Position numbers and translations under genes: made by a program
Source: JBAZBO01 sp041671425
GTDB lineage: Bacteria; Patescibacteriota; WWE3; UBA101185; UBA10185
NCBI GenBank assembly: GCA_041671425.1
Contig: JBAZBO010000054.1
Coordinates: 1 to 6,134, forward strand
DNA length: 6,134 nucleotides
Direction of reading: 5' to 3'
In this document: piece by piece, positions 1-6,134 of the stretch
Position numbering within the stretch: position 1 is the stretch's first letter
How the letters are laid out: each line of letters starts with the position of its first letter
Notes under the pieces: model-generated
The model's database searches: none
Told to the model about the DNA's origin: nothing
The model's input: the letters and a program-made list of their open reading frames with translations, nothing else

Positions 1-1
1 T

Positions 2-112
2 CTGCTTCTCCTATTGGTTTTGATTTCCACTATAATTGTGGTAGTTTTGGCTGGCCGGGCTATAGAAACGGATGATTATTTTAGATCCGCCCCCACCAGG
101 ATACAGGTATGA
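2..112 (+). CDS. C-terminal tail of a membrane protein (5'-truncated by window edge)
   Basis: The frame is open from the window edge and encodes 36 residues before TGA. About the first 16 residues are almost purely aliphatic (Leu, Val, Ile) and read as the end of a transmembrane helix. A polar tail of roughly 20 residues follows, with Arg, Glu and two Asp. The TGA stop overlaps the ileS ATG (ATGA), which suggests translational coupling and argues that this is a real gene. It sits two genes upstream of rodA, so an envelope role is possible, but the family cannot be recognised from the tail. A protein ending in a helix plus a short tail would fit a polytopic membrane protein better than a PBP2- or MreC-type protein, whose C-termini are soluble. 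That is inference only. Confidence 0.6.
   Translation: MLLLLVLISTIIVVVLAGRAIETDDYFRSAPTRIQV
98..101 (+). promoter_or_regulatory. Ribosome binding site for ileS
   Basis: AGGA lies 7 bases before the ileS ATG, inside the last codons of the upstream membrane-protein gene. Its spacing supports ATG at 109 as the start and fits the coupled ATGA junction. Confidence 0.6.
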
Positions 113-2925
113 CATTTGACGAGCTAAAAGACAAAACAATACCAGAGATGGAATCTGAGACCTTGAAGTTTTGGAAAGAGAATAAGGTTTTTGAGAAGTC
201 TATTGAGCAAAGATCCAACAAGGATAGGTATGTTTTCTATGATGGACCCCCTTTCATATCTGGACTTCCGCACTATGGTGGCTTGTTAAGTTCTGTGATC
301 AAGGACGTTGTGGTCAGGTTTTGGACTATGAAAGGTAAGAAGATAGAAAGAGTATGGGGTTGGGATGCTCACGGGCTTACGGTTGAGAACAAGGTACAGC
401 AGAAGCTTGGAATAAAGAACCGAAGGGATATTGAAGCGTATGGCCTGGAGAAATTCACCAATGCTTGTTATGAATACACCTCTGAGATATCTGAAGCCTG
501 GAAATGGTATGTAGACAAGATCGGCCGTTGGGTGGATATGGATAATGCTTATAGGACCACGGATCAGTCTTATATGGAGACAGTAATGTGGGTTTTCAAA
601 CAGCTTTATGACAAAGGTCTGATCTATGAGGGTGTAAGGACCTCCTTATTTTGTACTACCTGTGGTACCCCTGTATCGAATTTTGAGATCGCTATGGATA
701 ACTCCTACAAAGACATGGAAGATCCCTCGATCGTTGTGGAATTTCCAATAATATCAGACGGTGAGTTCAAAGGTATGCGGGCTTTGGCCTGGACAACCAC
801 CCCCTGGACTATCCCTTCTAATAGAGCCTTGGTAGTAGATCCGTCAGAGGATTATGTTGCAGTCTCGATAGCGGCTGCCAAGAGCAAGGAACCTTTTATC
901 CTTGCTGAGAAGAGATTAAGTATCCTGGGCAGCAAAGAGTACAAGATAGTTAAGAGATTTAAGGGGCAGAATCTTGTAGGGCTTCAATACGATCCGCCTT
1001 TCACGTTTTATAACTCGAATGAGAACGATCTAAAGATATATAGCTTTGAGAATATGGTAACTATGGAAGAGGGGACAGGTATTGTCCACTCTGCCCCGGG
1101 GTTTGGTGAGATCGATACCCAGATGGGTAATCACTACGGTCTCACTATAATGTTAAGCATAGACGATGAGGGAAAATTTGTGGCAGGTAACCTCTCTGAG
1201 AATCCATACACGGGTGTCTATTATGCCAAGGCTAACCCATTGATCAGAGTGGCCTTGAGTGAGCAAGGGCTTTTGTTTAGTGATGAAACTATTGTTCACA
1301 GATTTCCTTATCACGACAGGTGTAACACTCCTCTTATCCAGAAAGCTCAGAAATCCTGGTTCATAGATATTCAAAGTCTTAAGAAAGATCTGGTGAGAAA
1401 CAATCAAGAGGTCAATTGGATACCCGAGCACATAAAACATGGGAGATTTGAAAATAGTGTGGAGCAAGCTCCCGATTGGTGTATCTCTAGGAATAGATTC
1501 TGGGCTACGCCTATGCCAATATGGGAGTCTGAAGATGGAGACAGGATCGTGGTCTCTTCAATAAAAGAGATTGAGGATCTTTCCGGCCAGAAGGTAAAAG
1601 ACCTTCACAGACCATTTATTGATGAAATAACTATTGAGAAGAACGGTAAGACTTATAGAAGAAGGACTGAGGTCTTGGATTGCTGGCTAGAGTCTGGCTC
1701 CATGCCTTATGCTCAGTTCCACTATCCGTTTGAGAACAAAGAGAAATTTGAGAGCAATTTTCCCGGTGATTTTGTGGCTGAGTATACCGGTCAGATAAGA
1801 GCCTGGTTCTATGTGATGCATGTCTTGGCCACAGCCCTTTTTGATAAACCCGCCTTTAGGAATGTGGTAGTTACCGGTGTGATGGCAGGAAATGACGGCA
1901 GGAAGATGAGCAAATCTTATGGTAACTACACCGATCCCAAGGAGGTTTTTGAAACAATTGGTGGGGACGCTGTAAGACAATACCTTATGAATTCGCCGCT
2001 GATGCTGGCCGGAGACACAAATTTTGATGAGGAGCAGCTAAAGGTAAAGTTGAGGAATGTCCTAAATCCCTTCTGGAACAGCCTGAAGTTCTTCAAGATA
2101 TATGAGCAGAGTTTTGGCTGGACTCAACACAATATGGTTTCTTCTAAGAATGTTCTGGATATGTGGATCAAGACAAGACTCAATGAAACCATCAAGATCT
2201 TCTCTGAGAATATGGAGAAGTATGTGATCCCCCCAGCCATGCAAGCTGTTGAGGATTTTGTGGATGATCTCTCACGCTGGTATGTGAGAAGGTCCAGGGA
2301 AAGGATAGCCTCTGGAGATAATGAAGCACTTTCCACTTTATATTTTGTACTTCTGAACTTTGCCAAGGCCTCTGCCCCAATAATTCCATTCATGGCAGAA
2401 GAGGTTTACAGGTCGTTGTCAGATGGAAAGCTCTCCGTACATCTATGTGACTATCCCACTTTTGATCAAGATATCATCAATACTAATCAGGAGGTGCTGG
2501 CAAAAATGAAGGTGACTAGAGATATAGTGGCTTTGGCGCTTTCCATAAGAACAGAGAATACTTTGAAAGTAAGACAGCCTCTTCCATCACTGACCACAAA
2601 TAAAGCTGATTACTATGCCGAACTTATAGAGGATGAAGTGAATGTGAAAGAGGTGTTTTATGATAAAGATCAAGCCGAATTGGTAGTTTTGGACATGAAA
2701 ATCACCCCAGATCTGATCAAAGAAGGTACTGCCAGGGAGATGATCAGAAAACTTCAGGACTTGAGGAAGAAACAGGGACTTTCTGTAGAGGACAAGATAA
2801 CCGCAACATATGAGGATACCAAAGAAAACGTTGATGCAATAAAGCAGTTTGGTGATTTCATAAAGCAGAAAGTGATAGCCGAATCGTTGGATCCGGGAAG
2901 TGCTTATGAAGTTAAAAAGCTATAA
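109..2925 (+). CDS. ileS: Isoleucyl-tRNA synthetase, type 2 (eukaryal-like), with variant HIGH motif
   Basis: This 938-residue cytosolic class Ia synthetase attaches isoleucine to tRNA-Ile using ATP. The N-terminal Rossmann half carries DGPPF, then HYGG at residues 55-58 in place of HIGH, and WGWDAHGLTVEN at 83-94. The CP1 editing domain starts with WTTTPWTIPSNRA (228-240). GTGIVH (322-327) provides His327, and Asp336 lies nine residues later, matching the E. coli H333/D342 editing pair, so proofreading should work. A probable zinc site is Cys182-x2-Cys185 with His402-x2-Cys405. EYTGQIRAWF (558-567) and an intact KMSKS (599-603) complete the catalytic core. The anticodon-binding domain has RWYVRRSRER near 723-732 and KVRQPL at 820-825. 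The protein is shorter than typical type-2 enzymes (about 1,040 residues or more), ending roughly 65 residues after ITPDLIKEG. No C-terminal zinc finger of the E. coli type is present. Type-2 IleRS is generally tolerant of mupirocin. The start is supported by AGGA and the family-typical N-terminus. The altered motifs could weakly suggest an unusual paralogue, but overall architecture is convincing. Confidence 0.98.
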   Translation: MTFDELKDKTIPEMESETLKFWKENKVFEKSIEQRSNKDRYVFYDGPPFISGLPHYGGLLSSVIKDVVVRFWTMKGKKIERVWGWDAHGLTVENKVQQKLGIKNRRDIEAYGLEKFTNACYEYTSEISEAWKWYVDKIGRWVDMDNAYRTTDQSYMETVMWVFKQLYDKGLIYEGVRTSLFCTTCGTPVSNFEIAMDNSYKDMEDPSIVVEFPIISDGEFKGMRALAWTTTPWTIPSNRALVVDPSEDYVAVSIAAAKSKEPFILAEKRLSILGSKEYKIVKRFKGQNLVGLQYDPPFTFYNSNENDLKIYSFENMVTMEEGTGIVHSAPGFGEIDTQMGNHYGLTIMLSIDDEGKFVAGNLSENPYTGVYYAKANPLIRVALSEQGLLFSDETIVHRFPYHDRCNTPLIQKAQKSWFIDIQSLKKDLVRNNQEVNWIPEHIKHGRFENSVEQAPDWCISRNRFWATPMPIWESEDGDRIVVSSIKEIEDLSGQKVKDLHRPFIDEITIEKNGKTYRRRTEVLDCWLESGSMPYAQFHYPFENKEKFESNFPGDFVAEYTGQIRAWFYVMHVLATALFDKPAFRNVVVTGVMAGNDGRKMSKSYGNYTDPKEVFETIGGDAVRQYLMNSPLMLAGDTNFDEEQLKVKLRNVLNPFWNSLKFFKIYEQSFGWTQHNMVSSKNVLDMWIKTRLNETIKIFSENMEKYVIPPAMQAVEDFVDDLSRWYVRRSRERIASGDNEALSTLYFVLLNFAKASAPIIPFMAEEVYRSLSDGKLSVHLCDYPTFDQDIINTNQEVLAKMKVTRDIVALALSIRTENTLKVRQPLPSLTTNKADYYAELIEDEVNVKEVFYDKDQAELVVLDMKITPDLIKEGTAREMIRKLQDLRKKQGLSVEDKITATYEDTKENVDAIKQFGDFIKQKVIAESLDPGSAYEVKKL
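2895..2900 (+). promoter_or_regulatory. Ribosome binding site for rodA, inside the ileS 3' end
   Basis: GGGAAG lies 5 bases before ATG 2906 and within the last codons of ileS. It favours the ATG over the in-frame GTG at 2900, which would overlap it. The match to a Shine-Dalgarno sequence is only moderate. Confidence 0.4.
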
Positions 2926-3982
2926 TATTCCTCTGTTGTTTCTGCCAGTTCTAATCTTTTCTCTTGGCTTCATATCCTTACTTTCCACAACGCCTGAGAA
3001 TGCTGGTGACCAGATTACTTTCTTTGTCATCTCGATCTTTTTGTATTTTGCTTTTTCATTTGTGGATCACACTTTACTGCGAAATGCTTGGAAATTGGTT
3101 TTTGGAGCAGTCATCTTTCTCCTTATTCTGACCATAGTATTAGGTGAGATCAGATTTGGAGCCTCCAGGTGGATAGATCTGGGACTTTTTGTAATACAGC
3201 CCTCAGAATTTGCAAAGATCGCTGCTGTAACCTTGGTGGCCACTTTTGTTGCTACGAAAGGATTTAATGCCTCAAGTATCCTGGCTGTCTTGAAGATCTT
3301 TGCCTTTATTGTTCCAATGGCGGCCTTGGTCTTTTTCCAGCCGGATCTTGGTACATCCGTGATCATTGTTCTTACTACGTTGGGGGTGCTGTTCTATATG
3401 GGTGTGAACAAACTGTACTTCCTGACCGCTCTATTGTTGAGCGGCGCTATTTCAGCTCCTATATGGGAGCTCTTGAAGGACTATCAGAAAGAAAGAATCT
3501 TGGTCTTTCTGAATCCTAATTTGGATAAACTTGGTATGGGTTATAACGTTTCACAATCCATAATATCCATTGGAGCAGGGCAACTACTTGGTAAAGGCTT
3601 TGGCTATGGATCACAGTCACATCTCAGATTTCTCCCAGCGTTCTGGACAGATTTCATATTTGCATCCTTTGCTGAGGAATGGGGTTTTGTGGGGGTTTTT
3701 GTGCTGCTCTTGCTCTATACACTTTTTCTGCTGGCTATTTTGTATGTTGCTCAAAAGGCGGAGAGCACGTTTTCAAAGGCTTTTTGCATAGGGGTATTCT
3801 TTGTGTTTTTCCTACAGTTTTTTGTGAATGTAGGTATGAATTTGGGGGTAATGCCAGTAACAGGTATTCCCCTTCCTTTAGTCTCATATGGTGGGAGTTC
3901 CCTGATTACTTCCATGGTCTTATTGGGGATACTGCAAAATATATGGGGGCAATACAAGGATAATCCCACGAGAACAAAGTAA
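2906..3982 (+). CDS. rodA: RodA-type SEDS peptidoglycan glycosyltransferase
   Basis: A 358-residue inner-membrane protein with about ten hydrophobic segments, the SEDS topology. RodA polymerises glycan strands from lipid II during cell elongation, working with a class B penicillin-binding protein. Visible signatures are GASRWIDLG (85-93), QPSEFAK (98-104), QPDLGTS (145-151), a GYNxxQSxxxIGxGxxxGKG loop, SQSHLRFLP, TDFIFA (Asp249 in the catalytic extracellular loop), AEEWG, and VTGIPLPLVSYGGSS (318-332). The GKG and SQSHLRFLP wording is RodA-like rather than FtsW-like. FtsW is the main alternative. FLPAFWTDF replaces the usual FLPExHTDF. I chose ATG 2906, which has GGGAAG at 2895-2900 five bases upstream. 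GTG at 2900 would add two residues. The start lies inside ileS, overlapping it by 20 bases, so the two are probably translated in a coupled way. Confidence 0.92.
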   Translation: MKLKSYNIPLLFLPVLIFSLGFISLLSTTPENAGDQITFFVISIFLYFAFSFVDHTLLRNAWKLVFGAVIFLLILTIVLGEIRFGASRWIDLGLFVIQPSEFAKIAAVTLVATFVATKGFNASSILAVLKIFAFIVPMAALVFFQPDLGTSVIIVLTTLGVLFYMGVNKLYFLTALLLSGAISAPIWELLKDYQKERILVFLNPNLDKLGMGYNVSQSIISIGAGQLLGKGFGYGSQSHLRFLPAFWTDFIFASFAEEWGFVGVFVLLLLYTLFLLAILYVAQKAESTFSKAFCIGVFFVFFLQFFVNVGMNLGVMPVTGIPLPLVSYGGSSLITSMVLLGILQNIWGQYKDNPTRTK

Positions 3983-4042
3983 TCGGTTTAAATTTACAAC
4001 GTTCGTGGCTGGATACATACCGAATTGTGTGTTCTCATTACA

Positions 4043-4048
4043 TATACT
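4043..4048 (+). promoter_or_regulatory. Possible -10 hexamer (TATACT) for nrdD
   Basis: TATACT matches the sigma-70 -10 consensus at five of six positions and sits about 95 bases before the nrdD start. No convincing -35 lies 16-18 bases upstream, and there is no extended -10 TG. The call therefore rests mostly on the need for a promoter in this gap. Confidence 0.2.
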
Positions 4049-4063
4049 TGCATTCATCAAGTA
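4045..4063. repeat. Small perfect inverted repeat (TACTTG-7-CAAGTA)
   Basis: Two perfect 6-base arms, TACTTG at 4045-4050 and CAAGTA at 4058-4063, flank a 7-base loop. It starts 63 bases after the rodA stop and overlaps the possible -10 hexamer. It could be an operator for a dimeric regulator or a weak hairpin. It is not a classical terminator, since the stem is short, A+T-rich and lacks a following T-run. A 6-base palindrome can also arise by chance. Confidence 0.35.
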
Positions 4064-4143
4064 ATTAGTTCGAAACTTTTCGCGGGTTGACAAGCTTTTT
4101 AACAAGGCAGTGGAAGATTGTTACCTCGTGAGATTTTCTGCCT

Positions 4144-6134
4144 GTGTACACCAAAATTAAAAAGAGAGATGGTCGTGTAGTTGCCTTTGACTTTGAAAGG
4201 ATAGTTGCTGCTATCAGAAAGGCTGGAGAAGCCACGGGAGAGTTCAAAGAACCTACAGCCAGAAGGTTGGGTCTTAAAGTCCTAAGTCTTGCGCGAGATA
4301 CCATAACTAACAAAATCCCCAAAGTAGAAGAGATCCAGGATATTGTTGAGGAGGTATTGCTATCCTCGGCTTACAAGAGAACAGCCAAGGCTTTCATTAT
4401 TTACAGGGACCAGCATAAGAAAATGAGGGAGATCAGCGAAACCATGGATGTGGATTTGGTGGACCAATATCTGGATCAGGCTGATTGGCAGGTAAAAGAG
4501 AACAGCAATATGGCCTTTTCACTGCAGGGCTTGAACAACTACATTGCCTCTGAGATAAGTAAGATCTATTGGTTGAACAAAGTCTATCCACCGGAAATAA
4601 AGCAGGCTCATGAGAGCGGTGATTTCCATCTTCATGATCTGAACATACTTTCGGTGTACTGTGTGGGTTGGGACTTGGTAGATCTCCTCAAGGAGGGTTT
4701 CACCGGAGTGGGTGGGAAGATAGAAAGCGCGCCTGCAAAACATTTAAGGACAGCATTGGGTCAAGCGGTCAATTTCTTCTACACTCTTCAGGGTGAGGCA
4801 GCAGGTGCACAGGCATTTTCCAGCTTTGATACTCTACTGGCGCCATTCATCAGATACGACAAATTGACCTATAAGGAAGTTAAGCAGGCTCTTCAAGAGT
4901 TTGTGTTCAATATGAATGTTCCAACCAGGGTTGGGTTTCAGACACCGTTTACCAACATTACCATGGACTTACAAGTGCCTTCTACGTTGGCTGATCAGCA
5001 TGTGCTCAGAGGTGGAGAATACCAGAAGGAGACGTACGGGGAATTCCAAGACGAGGTGGATATCTTTAACAAAGCTTTCTTAGAGTTGATGCTGGAGGGA
5101 GATGCCAAGGGACGTGTCTTTACCTTCCCAATCCCAACATACAACATCACCAAGGATTTCGATTGGGACAACCCAAAGCTAAAAGGTCTTTGGGAGATGA
5201 CGGCAAAGTACGGTATTCCCTACTTCAGCAACTTTGTGAATTCGGACCTAAGTCCTGAGGATGCAAGATCTATGTGCTGCAGATTGAGGCTTGAGACCAA
5301 GAAACTTGAGAAAAGAGGAGGCGGGCTTTTTGGCGCCCATCCACTTACAGGCTCCATTGGGGTAGTAACCATAAATATGCCTCGCATTGGCCATACGGCC
5401 AAGAATGAGAAGGAGTTTTTTGAGATCTTGGGTGAGAAGATGGATCTGGCTAAAGAAAGTTTGGAGATAAAGAGAAAGATCCTTGAGAACTATACCCAGA
5501 AGGGCTTGTATCCATACACAAAGTTCTATCTGAGGGATATGAAGCAGAGATTTGGGTGCTATTGGAAGAATCACTTCTCTACGATTGGTTTGATAGGTAT
5601 GAGTGAGGCTTGCTTGAACCTGATGGGGGAGACCACAGCTTCAGAAAAAGGTGCTGAGTTTACTCTTAGGGTTTTAGATTTTATGCGTGAGAAGTTGGTT
5701 GGGTATCAGGTAGCAACTGGTAACAATTACAATCTTGAAGCTACCCCAGGTGAGGGGACATCCTTCAGGCTTGCTAAGAAGGATAAACAAAGATTTCCAA
5801 AGATCAAGGTTGCCAATGAGGACAAGCTTATGGATGGCGCTGCTCCGTTCTATACGAATTCAACCCATCTGCCGGTGAACTATACTGATGACGCTTTCGA
5901 GTTACTGGATCTTCAAGATGAGATGCAGACTAAATATACTGGAGGTACAGTTGTGCATTTGTTTGTTGGAGAACAGATCAGGGATACAGACACTGTGAAG
6001 AGTCTGGTCAAAAAAGTGTGCGAGTCGTACCGACTTCCATACTTTACGATAACTCCTACCTTTAGTGTATGTCCATCCCATGGTTATGTGGCTGGTGAAC
6101 ATAAGAAATGCCCGGAATGTGAATCGTCATGTGA
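4144..6134 (+). CDS. nrdD: Anaerobic (class III) ribonucleoside-triphosphate reductase, 3'-truncated by window edge
   Basis: The open frame gives 663 residues and continues past the window. NrdD reduces ribonucleoside triphosphates to dNTPs with a glycyl radical, without oxygen, after activation by NrdG. Residues ~3-95 form one ATP-cone (KIKKRDGRVVAFDFERI), the allosteric activity-control domain. The catalytic barrel follows, with HDLNILSVYCVGW (Cys173), FTFPIPTYNITKDFDW, Cys378-Cys379 in RSMCCRLRL (the finger-loop cysteine region), GGGLFGAHPLTGSIGV, PFYTNSTHLPV and YTGGTVVH. Near the edge, Cys643-x2-His646 and Cys656-x2-Cys659 look like the structural zinc site. The RVxGYxRP-type glycyl-radical loop should lie just beyond the window. 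GTG 4144 is the chosen start, because an in-frame TGA at 4129-4131 leaves only four codons upstream. GTGAG at 4128-4132 is at best a weak, distant ribosome site. No intein or frameshift is seen in the visible part. A gap separates it from rodA, so it is probably transcribed separately. Confidence 0.96.
   Translation, partial: MYTKIKKRDGRVVAFDFERIVAAIRKAGEATGEFKEPTARRLGLKVLSLARDTITNKIPKVEEIQDIVEEVLLSSAYKRTAKAFIIYRDQHKKMREISETMDVDLVDQYLDQADWQVKENSNMAFSLQGLNNYIASEISKIYWLNKVYPPEIKQAHESGDFHLHDLNILSVYCVGWDLVDLLKEGFTGVGGKIESAPAKHLRTALGQAVNFFYTLQGEAAGAQAFSSFDTLLAPFIRYDKLTYKEVKQALQEFVFNMNVPTRVGFQTPFTNITMDLQVPSTLADQHVLRGGEYQKETYGEFQDEVDIFNKAFLELMLEGDAKGRVFTFPIPTYNITKDFDWDNPKLKGLWEMTAKYGIPYFSNFVNSDLSPEDARSMCCRLRLETKKLEKRGGGLFGAHPLTGSIGVVTINMPRIGHTAKNEKEFFEILGEKMDLAKESLEIKRKILENYTQKGLYPYTKFYLRDMKQRFGCYWKNHFSTIGLIGMSEACLNLMGETTASEKGAEFTLRVLDFMREKLVGYQVATGNNYNLEATPGEGTSFRLAKKDKQRFPKIKVANEDKLMDGAAPFYTNSTHLPVNYTDDAFELLDLQDEMQTKYTGGTVVHLFVGEQIRDTDTVKSLVKKVCESYRLPYFTITPTFSVCPSHGYVAGEHKKCPECESSC

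Larger units (their letters stand above)
3983..4143. other. Intergenic region between rodA and nrdD
   Basis: This is the only real gap in the window, 161 A+T-leaning bases. I see no credible coding sequence, no RNA gene and no GC-rich hairpin with a U-run that would clearly terminate rodA transcription. It contains a small inverted repeat (4045-4063), a TATACT hexamer (4043-4048) and an isolated TTGACA (4087-4092). It probably carries the nrdD promoter and possibly an operator. I could not make out a pair of NrdR boxes, the usual regulator sites for ribonucleotide reductase genes. Confidence 0.6.

Noticed and set aside
110..112. Possible recoded TGA (Gly code 25, as in Gracilibacteria) at the end of the upstream gene
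   Set aside because: The three long genes contain no in-frame TGA and use GGN for glycine throughout. Read-through would hit TAA within five codons, so the standard code is simpler.
3570..3963. Two overlapping alternate-frame + strand ORFs inside rodA
   Set aside because: The RodA frame carries the SEDS motifs across this whole stretch, so the alternate frames are shadows.
4005..4064. Possible 19-codon small ORF starting GTG in the intergenic region
   Set aside because: It has no ribosome site and no recognisable composition, and its length is expected by chance.
4068..4076. GTTCGAAAC, a match to the tRNA T-loop consensus, in the rodA-nrdD gap
   Set aside because: The flanking T-stem has two mismatches of five, and no matching acceptor, D-arm or anticodon arm can be folded in the 70 bases upstream. 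It is probably chance.
4087..4092. Perfect TTGACA -35 hexamer before nrdD
   Set aside because: No sequence resembling TATAAT lies 16-18 bases downstream; the region there reads GTGGAA-like. I did not call a promoter on the -35 alone.
5272..5301. Adjacent Cys378-Cys379 in NrdD as an anomaly
   Set aside because: MCCRL is, as far as I recall, a common wording of the finger-loop cysteine motif in Thermotoga-like NrdD proteins, so it is not unusual.
5248..5574. Antisense open frame of 108 codons inside nrdD
   Set aside because: It lies wholly opposite strongly conserved NrdD coding sequence, its product resembles nothing I recognise, and the coding signal is clearly on the + strand. The other antisense frames in ileS and rodA were rejected for the same reason.

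Overview
The window holds three co-directional bacterial genes on the + strand, plus the last 36 codons of a fourth. In order they are: the tail of a membrane protein (2-112); ileS, a type-2 isoleucyl-tRNA synthetase (109-2925); a RodA-type SEDS cell-wall polymerase (2906-3982); a 161-base intergenic stretch; and the first ~663 codons of nrdD, an anaerobic class III ribonucleotide reductase (4144 to the window edge). There are no mobile elements, CRISPR arrays, RNA genes or long repeats. Nothing here looks like a new multi-gene system.

The organism is a peptidoglycan-making bacterium with anaerobic metabolism and the standard genetic code. No TGA interrupts the long reading frames, tryptophan is TGG, and TGA ends the upstream gene. 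The compact gene packing, the short type-2 IleRS with unusual catalytic signatures, and an anaerobic NrdD all fit a Candidate Phyla Radiation (Patescibacteria) genome. That assignment rests on remembered family resemblance, so I hold it at moderate confidence.

Bases 1-3982 look like one transcription unit. The upstream membrane gene overlaps ileS by 4 bases (ATGA), and ileS overlaps rodA by about 20 bases, so translation is probably coupled across all three. The joint theme is growth: isoleucine charging of tRNA is co-expressed with envelope synthesis. After rodA there is a real gap with a small perfect inverted repeat. nrdD then starts, probably from its own promoter and with a GTG codon. 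It would make dNTPs without oxygen, but its glycyl-radical C-terminus and any nrdG activase gene lie beyond the window.

The most noteworthy observations concern IleRS. The usually invariant HIGH (HxGH) ATP-binding motif reads HYGG, two other active-site signatures are also altered, and the C-terminus is short. The RodA homologue also departs from the usual FLPExHTDF motif while keeping the catalytic-loop Asp.
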